Origin: Roseovarius aestuarii
GTDB taxonomy: Bacteria; Pseudomonadota; Alphaproteobacteria; Rhodobacterales; Rhodobacteraceae
Reading direction: 5' to 3'
Assembly: GCF_019966515.1 (NCBI RefSeq)
Contig: NZ_JAIMIB010000001.1
Span: 558,001 to 622,000 of the forward strand
Length of the DNA: 64,000 bases
This document shows, piece after piece, positions 38,150 to 46,573 of this stretch. How positions within the stretch are numbered: the first letter of the stretch is position 1; every line of letters begins with the position of its first letter. The position numbers and the translations under genes were made by a program. The notes beneath the pieces were generated by a model. The model saw nothing but the letters and a program-made list of their open reading frames with translations. It did no database searches and had not been told where the DNA came from.

Positions 38150-39616
38150 GTGACTATGCAAGCGGCACCGGATATCCAACTTCCTGCCGACAAAGCGATG
38201 CGCGATATCGCCGAATTGCTGCAAGACGGGATTGCCATCTTTGACGCGGATGCTCGGTTGCGCCTGGTGAATACAAGCTTTCGCAACGCCTATCCGGGCC
38301 TATCGGATATCCTGAAACCCGGTCTGTCCTGGTCGCTTTTCCTACACGAGGCGGTCAATCGGGGCGCCATGCCGCTGCCGGTAAGTAAACGCCTGAACAC
38401 CATCGAGACCGGGCTGAGCGATACCGTAAGCCCTTCAAACAACGTACAGATGCCGGCGACTTCGGCGACAACCCTCACTCTAAGATTAGGGCCAACAAGC
38501 GATGGCGGCTTTGCGCTGACCCAATCCGAAGCCATCGGTCCGGTTGATGATACCGAAGCGGCGCGTGATGCTGAAATCCTGTTGCGCAAAGTGCTCGAGG
38601 CATGTCCCAGCAGCCTTATCATGTCGCGCATCGCTGACGGGCAAATCCTCTATCGCTCGCCCGCCGCCACGGAATTGCTGGGCACCGACAAAAGCAGCTT
38701 TTCGCATTTCGCCCATGTCAGCGAGCGCGCCGATTTCGTCACGCTGCTGCTGCCCGACGCCGCCATCGACGACATGCGCGTCACCTGCCTGCGCCCGGAC
38801 AAGACCGAATTTCCGGCACAGATTTCGGCCAGGCTGATCGACTATCGCGGCGAGGATGTCATTGTCGCAACTGTTGAAGACCTGACCGACGAACTGGCGG
38901 TTCAGGCTGAAATGGACCGTCAGAAAGAGCAGTTGTTTCAATCCGAAAAGCTCTCGGCCCTGGGGGAGCTGCTGGCGGGCGTTGCCCACGAGTTGAACAA
39001 CCCCCTGTCGATCATCGTGGGTAATGCCGAAATCCTGCATGAAGAGATTGAAGACGAGGGCCTGAAACAACGTGTCGGCAAGCTCAGTCAGGCCGCGCAT
39101 CGCTGTGTTCGTATCATTCGCTCTTTCCTGTCCCTCGCGCGTCAACAGCCGCTCGACCTCAGACCGCAGGACCTGGCCAATCTGATCGAGAACGCAATCG
39201 AAGCAGTGGCAAACGAGGCTGAAACCGTCAATATCAGGCTTGACGCCACGCCACATCCGGATGCCCCCGCCGTCATCGCCGATGAGGTGCAGCTGACACA
39301 AGTCATTATCAACCTGCTGACCAATGCCATACAGGCCATGCAGCAGGCGGGTGTCGGGGACCAGATCGTGGTGGGATGCCACTGGAATGCCAATACGCTC
39401 ACGCTCAGGGTCACCGACAACGGCCCGGGTATTAGCGATGACATCAAAACCCGCATTTTCGACCCCCTTTTCACCACCAAGGATGTTGGCACCGGGGTCG
39501 GGCTGGCCTATTGCCACCGCATCATCGCCGCCCACAAGGGTCAGATCAGCCTTGAACGGACCACGACCCCCGGGGCCACTTTTTCCGTTGAACTGCCGAT
39601 CGCCGTTAACGAATGA
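38150..39616 (+). CDS. sensor histidine kinase (two PAS-like domains, HisKA, HATPase)
   Basis: A 488-residue soluble kinase. PAS-like domains lie at about 18-125 (LLQDGIAIFDADARLRLVNT) and 145-250 (LIMSRIADGQILYRSPAATE). The H-box is LLAGVAHELNNPLSIIVGN (His280), with N box INLLTNAIQAM, G1 DNGPGISD and G2 GTGVGLAYCHRI. It lacks a receiver. The order and wording match the hybrid kinase at 30877-33135, so the two are paralogues; a missing partner could be the OmpR regulator beside that kinase. Start is GTG at 38150 or ATG at 38156, just after the cyclase stop. Confidence 0.93.
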   Translation: MTMQAAPDIQLPADKAMRDIAELLQDGIAIFDADARLRLVNTSFRNAYPGLSDILKPGLSWSLFLHEAVNRGAMPLPVSKRLNTIETGLSDTVSPSNNVQMPATSATTLTLRLGPTSDGGFALTQSEAIGPVDDTEAARDAEILLRKVLEACPSSLIMSRIADGQILYRSPAATELLGTDKSSFSHFAHVSERADFVTLLLPDAAIDDMRVTCLRPDKTEFPAQISARLIDYRGEDVIVATVEDLTDELAVQAEMDRQKEQLFQSEKLSALGELLAGVAHELNNPLSIIVGNAEILHEEIEDEGLKQRVGKLSQAAHRCVRIIRSFLSLARQQPLDLRPQDLANLIENAIEAVANEAETVNIRLDATPHPDAPAVIADEVQLTQVIINLLTNAIQAMQQAGVGDQIVVGCHWNANTLTLRVTDNGPGISDDIKTRIFDPLFTTKDVGTGVGLAYCHRIIAAHKGQISLERTTTPGATFSVELPIAVNE

Positions 39617-39713
39617 ACATGTTGGCAAAAACCATCCTGCAAAGGCGTTGCGGCAGACGCGCGCCCCCGGCGCGACTGACATTGTTCCCAATACTATTGT
39701 TTGAGGGTAGAGA

Positions 39714-40652
39714 GTGACGCAAACACCTGCCAGCGGCGCAACCAGACCAGATACGAGAACCAGAATGCCAAAAGTACAGGTGGTTGTGCCGACTTACAAT
39801 CATGCCCCCTTCATCGCGGAAACGCTCGACAGTATCCTTGCGCAGGAAACGACGCATGATTACCAGATCCTGATCCACGACGACGCGTCGACCGATGGCA
39901 CCCGTGAAATCATTCAGGACTATGCCAAGCGCCACCCTGGCCGTTTCGAATGTATTTTTCAGGAAGAGAACCAGTTTCAGCAGGGCTGCAGGATCGCGTC
40001 ACTGGTCTGGCCGCATTACAAGGCGCAATATATCGCCTATCTGGATGGTGACGATCTCTGGATTCGACCGGATAAGCTTCAGATCCAGGTTGACTTCATG
40101 GATAAGAACCCGCGGTGCATGATCAGCCAGACCCATTCGATCTTCTTCAACAGCAATACCGGCGAAACCATCGAACACTTTCCCCCGCCTGGAAAGCGCG
40201 GCGAGCGGACCTGTTTCGAAAATCTGGCGCCCGGCAACTATCTACTGTCTTCGGCGGTGATGCACAGGCGTTCGGCCTTGCCCAAACTGCCGTCGGACTT
40301 TGACGAGATCGGTTTTGGCGACTACGCGAAATTCGCTTTGATTGCCCGCAAAGGCTGGATCGGGCTGATCCATATCGAAGCAACCAAATACCGCATTCAC
40401 GACAAAAACATGTGGTTTGGCAAATCGCTTGAGGAACGCGTGGCAAAGACCCAAATCGTGCAGGCCTACGTGGCAAAATATGCCCCCAAACCCTTTGATG
40501 CCTACTGGAAGTCTGAAAGCACCGGTGTCCCGTTAACAGCGGAACAGCAAATTGCGGGCAACAAGGCGCGCAGGCTTCGAAACGGGGTCGATGAGATATT
40601 GGGCGTCTTTCAGAAACCACTCTTTAAGATCAGAAGATTGATCGGTATCTGA
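39714..40652 (+). CDS. family 2 glycosyltransferase
   Basis: A 312-residue GT-A-fold enzyme. QVVVPTYNHAPFIAETLDSI is the nucleotide-binding start, LIHDDASTDGTREI the base of the fold, and AYLDGDDLWIRPDKLQ the DxD metal motif. The C-terminal part (HRRSALPKLPSDFDEIGFGD) is like transferases that decorate surface polysaccharides. GTG at 39714 follows GAGGG; an ATG at 39765 is possible. First gene of the glycan cluster, about 100 bases after the kinase. Confidence 0.9.
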   Translation: MTQTPASGATRPDTRTRMPKVQVVVPTYNHAPFIAETLDSILAQETTHDYQILIHDDASTDGTREIIQDYAKRHPGRFECIFQEENQFQQGCRIASLVWPHYKAQYIAYLDGDDLWIRPDKLQIQVDFMDKNPRCMISQTHSIFFNSNTGETIEHFPPPGKRGERTCFENLAPGNYLLSSAVMHRRSALPKLPSDFDEIGFGDYAKFALIARKGWIGLIHIEATKYRIHDKNMWFGKSLEERVAKTQIVQAYVAKYAPKPFDAYWKSESTGVPLTAEQQIAGNKARRLRNGVDEILGVFQKPLFKIRRLIGI

Positions 40653-40725
40653 TGTCGCGCCCGGGCAGCAGACATCGTACCGGCGATTGCCACGAAAACA
40701 GCGTTTCGCAGATCAGGAGATTACC

Positions 40726-41703
40726 TTGACCCAATCGGACAGGACATCGGCCTTTCAAAGGAACGCCCGGCTCGAAGCCCTTTTGAAAAACCTGAACACA
40801 TCAATCGCCGGAACCACGATGCCCGGTGGCGATACGCCGTCCCTAGCACCGCTGTTCATCCTGGGCACACCGCGCAGCGGCACCACCTATTGCATGCAAT
40901 GGCTCGCAGCGAGCGGCGCATTCTCTTATCCATCGAACTTCATCGCCCGTTTCTGGCGGTCACCCTTTATTGGCGCGATGACCCAGCAGATGCTCACCGA
41001 TCCCGATTTTGACTTTCGTGGAGAGTTTTCCGATGTCAGTTACCATGGCCCGGAACAGAATTCCGAACTAGGCAAAACGCGCGGCCTGCTGGCCCCGAAT
41101 GAGTTCTGGTATTTCTGGCGGGCCATTTTCCCCGACGACAAGGATATCGGGATTGATCTGACCCGGGCCACCGTGGCTCAATTTGAAGAATTCAGCAAAA
41201 AACTGCGCGAGCTTTCAAGCGTTCGGGCCCGGCCCGTTGCCACCAAGGGCATGATCATCAACCATCAACTCGACAGCTTCGCCGCGAACATGCCAGAGGC
41301 GGTTTTTCTAAATCTCGATCGTGACCCGGCGCATGCGGCATGGTCGCTTCTGCGCGCGCGCGAACGGATGCATGGCGATGAGAATACATGGTATTCTTTC
41401 AGAACGCCGAACCACGAAGCACTAAAAGCCTTTCCCGCCCCGGAACAGGTCATGGGGCAGATCGAGACAATCCGCAGTGACCTGCACAAGCAACTGAACG
41501 CCCTGCCAAAAACACGGTGGCTGACACTGGACTATGCCGAGCTTTGCGGCGACCCCAATGGCTCGTTCGAAAAACTGCGCGCGCTTTATGCGAAGAATGG
41601 CCTGACGCTGGAGGGGGCGAACACCCTGCCCCCCACCAATCTGTCCGTGCCTGCCATACCGGAAGACGTGGCAATGGCTTTCAAGGATTACCAAAGACGC
41701 TAA
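40726..41703 (+). CDS. sulfotransferase family protein
   Basis: A 325-residue PAPS-dependent sulfotransferase-fold protein. The 5'-phosphosulfate loop is LFILGTPRSGTTYCMQWL (about 43-60) and the 3'-phosphate region is probably VFLNLDRDPAHAAWSLLRAR. The start is TTG at 40726, five bases after AGGAGA. It probably transfers sulfate to a sugar hydroxyl of the glycan made by this cluster. Confidence 0.86.
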   Translation: MTQSDRTSAFQRNARLEALLKNLNTSIAGTTMPGGDTPSLAPLFILGTPRSGTTYCMQWLAASGAFSYPSNFIARFWRSPFIGAMTQQMLTDPDFDFRGEFSDVSYHGPEQNSELGKTRGLLAPNEFWYFWRAIFPDDKDIGIDLTRATVAQFEEFSKKLRELSSVRARPVATKGMIINHQLDSFAANMPEAVFLNLDRDPAHAAWSLLRARERMHGDENTWYSFRTPNHEALKAFPAPEQVMGQIETIRSDLHKQLNALPKTRWLTLDYAELCGDPNGSFEKLRALYAKNGLTLEGANTLPPTNLSVPAIPEDVAMAFKDYQRR

Positions 41704-41767
41704 CGCGCCATCCTTGATTTTCATATCAAGAACAGCTCGCTAACCTATCGATTTTCGCGCTGCCACG

Positions 41768-42850
41768 TCAGGCATCCGCACCCGTCATGAGACGGGTAAG
41801 GTCTTCCGTGATCTGACTTTTCGTCGCCTGGCCCATGTCGGGATGAGTGGGGATATTTACGATATGCGCATACACGTCCTGCGTCATCGGCAGATCCGCC
41901 AGGGGTTTGTAATACTTGGCAAAATTGATGTGCTTGGTCAGGCGCAAACGCTCCAGCGGGATCGGCTCGACCGACAGGAATGCACAGCTGGTCTTCGGTG
42001 TCGGCCCATCAGGGGGCAGCAGTGGACGCAGGCCCATTTCCCGGGCAATTTCTTCGATACGTGCGGCCTGTTCGTGATAGCGCGGCGTCCATTCTTCTAC
42101 CGCTTCCAGCCGGCTGATGTGAAACGCGCAGGCGATATCCGATATCTTGCCGTTGTTCATCCACAAATGTGCGGCTTCGGGCGGCGCCTCGTAATTGAGA
42201 AGCGTATAAAATTCCTCGGCCTGGTCTGCCGGGGTGATCGCCAGCCCCCCTTCGCCCAGCCCATAGGGCTTGGTCTGGTGCAGGCTGAAACTCTGCCACG
42301 GCCAATCGGGAATGCCGGCGCGAACACCTGCCGCATTGTCAAACAGCAAAGCCTTACCGGTTTCTTTGGCAAAATCGATATAGTCAGAAAAATCCTGCAC
42401 CATGCCCAGTGTATTGACCACGATGACACCATCAAAACTGTCCGGGTCAAGCGCCCTGAGCGCCGCTAGATCGAGCATCCCGCGGGCATCGCAATCGACA
42501 AATGTCACATCCGCAAAGTAGCCGCGCCCCATGTTCTGAAACGTAAAGCTTGACGACACCCAACGCAGCTTCTGTCCGGCAGCCTGCTCGTGCAGACGCG
42601 CCATCGCCTCCAGTGCCACGCCGCCATTGGCGCAAGGTGTCACTCTCGCGCCCTCCGGCACTTGCAAGTGTTCGGCGAAAGCGTCTGCCATCCGGTGATA
42701 GAGCGGCCCCCGATTTGCCCAGAGGTTCTCTCTGGCGCAGGCCTCGAGCAGGGTCGAGACACGGTCCATCGCAGGGGTCTTGTTTTCGACAAATCTTATC
42801 ACGCGCTGGCCCTCGGTTTCTTGAAAGATCACAGGGGGCGAACCCCGCAT
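41768..42850 (-). CDS. DegT/DnrJ/EryC1-family aminotransferase-like protein
   Basis: A 360-residue PLP-fold protein related to sugar aminotransferases. RVTPCANGGVALEAMARLHE is the cofactor region near the N-terminus, LLFDNAAGVRAG holds the Asp binding the pyridine nitrogen, and SFSLHQTKPYGLGEGGLAIT has the Schiff-base Lys. It probably makes an amino sugar for the surface glycan. GTG at 42802 with GAGGG upstream is an alternative start. Its gene and wbqC-like neighbour form a minus-strand pair with a 44-base gap. Confidence 0.87.
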   Translation of the reverse strand: MRGSPPVIFQETEGQRVIRFVENKTPAMDRVSTLLEACARENLWANRGPLYHRMADAFAEHLQVPEGARVTPCANGGVALEAMARLHEQAAGQKLRWVSSSFTFQNMGRGYFADVTFVDCDARGMLDLAALRALDPDSFDGVIVVNTLGMVQDFSDYIDFAKETGKALLFDNAAGVRAGIPDWPWQSFSLHQTKPYGLGEGGLAITPADQAEEFYTLLNYEAPPEAAHLWMNNGKISDIACAFHISRLEAVEEWTPRYHEQAARIEEIAREMGLRPLLPPDGPTPKTSCAFLSVEPIPLERLRLTKHINFAKYYKPLADLPMTQDVYAHIVNIPTHPDMGQATKSQITEDLTRLMTGADA

Positions 42851-42894
42851 GCGTGGCTATCAGCCCGCCCGCACCAGCGCAAGCGGGGCACCGG

Positions 42895-43644
42895 TCATTC
42901 CAGCGTGTAACATCCCAGCATCGCGCGTATCTCAGCAGGGTCGTTGAACATCATCACATCAAGAATGGACAGGTTAGGCACGAATTCGGCGTCAAACTGA
43001 CGATAGGCGACATCGCTGGATTGAATGAATTTAAGCTCAATACCATGAGAGCTGAAATCGCTTTTGTCATAGAGATCACGTCCGCCCGGTGCATTGACAT
43101 AGATTTTCGTATCACGCGTCTTGCAGATCGCCTGAATACGCTCGGCCGCTCTAAGACCCTGCCCGGCCTGCAGATCGGACGATCTTAGAAGCAGCACATC
43201 AATGCCAAGATAGGCCTTAACCTCGATCAGCGATGCATAAAGAAAATCGGCAAGATTGCGGCTGTCGGGTTGCAATATCCTACCCAGCAGCGCCGACACA
43301 TTCTGAAAATAGGGTGCGTTGGCGTAGGCATGCGCCACCTTCTTCTGCAGGTCACGGCACGCCTCGTCCCAATGATCGGTCAGATATCTTTCATTGATTC
43401 CAACCCTCGTACTGCCCTTGCGCAGCGGTAGTGTGAAGGTTTCGGCATTTCCATTCCAAAGCAGCCGGTTGCGATTAATCCAGCCCCTGGTGAACTGCAC
43501 GTCGTCATAGACCACGAATTCATCCACCGCCTGCATCATCTGCCAATAGCCGATATAGGGCAGAAAATAGGGCTGCATTATTGCCACTCTCTTTCCTTGC
43601 CCGGGGGACTTTATGTCGGTGCTTTGTTGCAGCGCAAAACTCAT
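42895..43644 (-). CDS. WbqC-family protein
   Basis: A 249-residue protein with the family start VAIMQPYFLPYIGYWQMMQA and DEFVVYDDVQFTRGWINRNR. WbqC-like proteins occur in O-antigen and capsule loci, often next to DegT aminotransferases, as here; they are thought to act on amino-sugar acylation, but biochemical data are few. The first ATG (43644) is used; an internal ATG at 43578 gives MQPYFLP directly. The 5' end is divergent from the sulfotransferase gene, with little room for promoters. Confidence 0.88.
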   Translation of the reverse strand: MSFALQQSTDIKSPGQGKRVAIMQPYFLPYIGYWQMMQAVDEFVVYDDVQFTRGWINRNRLLWNGNAETFTLPLRKGSTRVGINERYLTDHWDEACRDLQKKVAHAYANAPYFQNVSALLGRILQPDSRNLADFLYASLIEVKAYLGIDVLLLRSSDLQAGQGLRAAERIQAICKTRDTKIYVNAPGGRDLYDKSDFSSHGIELKFIQSSDVAYRQFDAEFVPNLSILDVMMFNDPAEIRAMLGCYTLE

Positions 43645-43706
43645 CTACTAGAGTGGGCCGGGTATGTTACTCAGCCGATATCGCGCGCAAGCTAGGGGTT
43701 TTTGAA

Positions 43707-44708
43707 TTGCACCACAAGTTGCTCGTCAACCCGGTATTCCTGATGTGCTCTGAGCGATCAGGAAGCAATCTGATTGCGCGTATTTTTGACGCCCACCCGG
43801 ATTTTTTCGCCCCCAGCCCGGCACATCTTTTTCGGGTGTTTTCGACGCTTGATCAGAACCGCGATCTCAGCGCCGAAATCCTGCGCATGTTCGATCGGAA
43901 ACTTGGCATCTGGATGCTCGACAACCAGCCGCAGGCAGAACGCGCGGCATTGCTTGCACAGGCCAGGACCTCGGCAGAAAAAATCGCGACCCTGCTGAAC
44001 GCCGAAGGCCGATTGCGCAATCGCCCGCGTCTTTTTCTCAAGGAAAATTCCACGCATTCCTTCCTGCCCTTTATCGAGCAGGTATCCCGGAACCCGACCT
44101 ATGTGCTGATGGTGCGCGACCCCCGCGACATGGCGGTGTCATGGGTCAACGCCCCGACACTGAGAGGCGGCGTTTTGCGGTCGGCCCGGCGCTGGCTCTC
44201 GGACGTCGAAGGGGCTCTGCAGGCCGACAAAGAAGGGCGCCGGATCGTGCACCTGACCTATGAGTCGTTGATCAGCCAGTCCGAAGATACATTGCGCCGT
44301 GTCTGCAAGGAACTGGATATCGAATTCTCCCCGGTCATGCTCGAACATGTCAGCAACAGCGAAGGCGTGGCGCAAGACGCAGGACGTACGGCGCTATGGC
44401 AAAACCTGTCCCGCGATATCATGCGCGACAATTTCAACAAGTTTCAGGGTCGGCTGGATGACAATGAAATCGCCTATATCGAGACCCTGTGCGGCCCGCT
44501 GATGGCACAGTTCGGTTATGCCAAATCCCGCCCGGCGGATGCCCCGCCTTTCGGATCGGAGGATAATTTTGACGATCTCGAGGCGGCGTTGAAAGCACGC
44601 GAGCCCTGGACCAAACCGGCCTATCAGGATCTGCCTCAGGACGAGCGCGCGCGGCTGAAAGCCTGGTCCGCACTCAAACAGGAGCTTGATGACAAATACG
44701 GCCTCTGA
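43707..44708 (+). CDS. sulfotransferase domain protein
   Basis: A 333-residue protein with VNPVFLMCSERSGSNLIARI as the PAPS 5'-loop, LMVRDPRDMAVSWVN as the 3'-phosphate motif, and C-terminal helices typical of carbohydrate sulfotransferases. I chose TTG at 43707 because TAGGGG lies eight bases before it and the loop is then close to the N-terminus, as in relatives; the frame is open to 43581. It is clearly different from the proteins at 40726 and 44894, so the three are not recent duplicates. Confidence 0.83.
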   Translation: MHHKLLVNPVFLMCSERSGSNLIARIFDAHPDFFAPSPAHLFRVFSTLDQNRDLSAEILRMFDRKLGIWMLDNQPQAERAALLAQARTSAEKIATLLNAEGRLRNRPRLFLKENSTHSFLPFIEQVSRNPTYVLMVRDPRDMAVSWVNAPTLRGGVLRSARRWLSDVEGALQADKEGRRIVHLTYESLISQSEDTLRRVCKELDIEFSPVMLEHVSNSEGVAQDAGRTALWQNLSRDIMRDNFNKFQGRLDDNEIAYIETLCGPLMAQFGYAKSRPADAPPFGSEDNFDDLEAALKAREPWTKPAYQDLPQDERARLKAWSALKQELDDKYGL

Positions 44709-44893
44709 TCGACAAGCCAGAATGACCGGCAGCGCCGACAATCGCGCGGGCGACGGTTTTCAATGGAAAATCGTGATCGGGCACGATACCAACGGCACGA
44801 TACCCCGGACACACGGGACACTTTGACAGACACAATCAGCGACACCCATCGCATTAGGGCCGATTTTCGCCAGACAACCGCAAGACAGATCGC

Positions 44894-45601
44894 ATGAAAC
44901 TTCGCCAACTTTTCAGTTCAGACAATAAAACCGACCAACCGGACCCACGTCAGGACGAAAAGATTTTTTGCATTTCGTTTCAGCGTACCGGGACGACAAG
45001 TGTTGGCGGTTTTCTGAAGGAGTTGGGCTATTCCGTTGCCGACTGGTCCGTATCGCACCGCAACCAATGGGGCCGCAAATGGGTAGACGGCCAATTCGAC
45101 GCGATTACCGAAAGCAAAGATTTCATCGCGCATCAGGGCTTCGAAGACGGGCCCTGGTTCGCGCCTGAATTTTACCGGTTTCTGTATCACCGGTTCCCGC
45201 GATCAAAGTTTATTCTGTTCGAGCGTGACGCCGATGCCTGGTTTCAATCGATGCTGTCCCATTCCGGGGGACGCTCTCTGGGTGTTACCGCCGTTCACGC
45301 CAAGATTTACCGCCGCGAGAGCGAATATCTGGATCTGTGCGCGGCAGCGGATGACCCAGAAACGGTTGATCAGAACGGTTTGGAACTGGCCGGTCACAAG
45401 GATCACTATATTGATATTTATCGCACCCGGAATCGTGAGACCCGCCAGTTCTTTCAGGCCCGCGACCCAAACCGGTTGTTCACCGGCAGGCTGGAAGATC
45501 CGGATAAATGGCGACGGCTGGCCGAATATCTGGGACATGATCCCGGATTGGCGCAAGAGGTTCACATGAACAGATCGCCACAATCGACCGGCAACGCATG
45601 A
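44894..45601 (+). CDS. sulfotransferase-fold protein (third type)
   Basis: A 235-residue protein with IFCISFQRTGTTSVGGFLKE (about 24-43), the PAPS-loop form seen in the Sulfotransfer_4-type family, followed by SKFILFERDADAWFQSML in place of the 3'-phosphate motif. An N-terminal segment rich in charged residues precedes the fold. The stop overlaps the start of the next glycosyltransferase (ATGA), so they are coupled. Substrate unknown. Confidence 0.83.
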   Translation: MKLRQLFSSDNKTDQPDPRQDEKIFCISFQRTGTTSVGGFLKELGYSVADWSVSHRNQWGRKWVDGQFDAITESKDFIAHQGFEDGPWFAPEFYRFLYHRFPRSKFILFERDADAWFQSMLSHSGGRSLGVTAVHAKIYRRESEYLDLCAAADDPETVDQNGLELAGHKDHYIDIYRTRNRETRQFFQARDPNRLFTGRLEDPDKWRRLAEYLGHDPGLAQEVHMNRSPQSTGNA

Positions 45602-46566
45602 CACCGACAGCGCCGTCCCAGCTGCCCGACGAACGCCCGCAACTTCGCTACAGCGTCGTTATCCTGAGCTATAATCAGGAAGACTATATCGGCGATGCCA
45701 TACGCTCGGTTCTGACGCAGGAATGTTTCCCTGTCGAAATCCTGGTCTCGGATGACTGCTCGACCGATGGCACCTTTCATGCGGCACAGCGTGCCGTCGA
45801 GGGCTATCGCGGGCCGCACAGTCTTCATATGCGCCGCAACCCCAAGAATATGGGGCTAATCGCCCATATCAACCAGATCGTCGAGACGGCGACAGGGGAT
45901 GTCATCATCCCGGCCTATGGCGATGATATTTCTCTACCGTCGCGCGTAGCCGAAATCGCAAAACTGTTCGAGGCGCGCGCACCCCTGCTCGTCCATTCCG
46001 ACGCGATCGCCATAGACGAAAATGGCAATGAAACCCGTTCGCATTACCGGAAGGCGGATTTCTATCGCACCACCGACGCCTTGCAGACAGCGACATCGAT
46101 GGCGCTATACTTGGGCGCTTCCGGCGCATGGCACCGCGAACTGTTCAGCAAATACGGGCCGATACGTCATCCCAATGTCTATGAAGATCACATTCTGGGT
46201 TTTCGTGCAGCGTTGGAGAACCGCGTGGCGTTCATCGACAAGCCGTTGCTGAAGTACCGCGAGGGGGTCGGCATATCCCACCAGCTGAACCGTGAGCGTC
46301 ATCGGGAAGATGCCGGCACCCGCCGCAGGAAGATCCTCGATATGATGATCGCAACATTCAGTCAGCGGCTGGCGGATGCGGCAACGCATGGCATGTCAGC
46401 CAATCATGCGGTGATGAAGAAATTGCTTCGCGCAAAGCGTAAGGCGGAATTGCGGCGTGCCTGCTATGGCGGGATCGGGCGAATGGTGGCCGGCAACCTA
46501 AGCACGCCAGGCGCGGCATTGTCCGCTGCCGCCGCAGAAGGGCTCAGGATCATCCGGCGGCGATAA
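45598..46566 (+). CDS. family 2 glycosyltransferase
   Basis: A 322-residue GT-A enzyme. SVVILSYNQEDYIGDAIRSV and ILVSDDCSTDGTFHAA form the nucleotide site and PAYGDDISLPSRV carries the metal-binding Asp pair. It ends with a basic, amphipathic stretch (MKKLLRAKRKAELRRACYG) that may associate with the membrane. It closely matches the protein at 48494-49444 in the first 230 residues, so they are paralogues with probably different acceptors. Confidence 0.9.
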   Translation: MTPTAPSQLPDERPQLRYSVVILSYNQEDYIGDAIRSVLTQECFPVEILVSDDCSTDGTFHAAQRAVEGYRGPHSLHMRRNPKNMGLIAHINQIVETATGDVIIPAYGDDISLPSRVAEIAKLFEARAPLLVHSDAIAIDENGNETRSHYRKADFYRTTDALQTATSMALYLGASGAWHRELFSKYGPIRHPNVYEDHILGFRAALENRVAFIDKPLLKYREGVGISHQLNRERHREDAGTRRRKILDMMIATFSQRLADAATHGMSANHAVMKKLLRAKRKAELRRACYGGIGRMVAGNLSTPGAALSAAAAEGLRIIRRR

Positions 46567-46573
46567 CGGCCAG

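Noticed and set aside
38486-39691. 401-codon minus-strand open frame over the kinase
   Set aside because: Antisense to a kinase with complete motifs.
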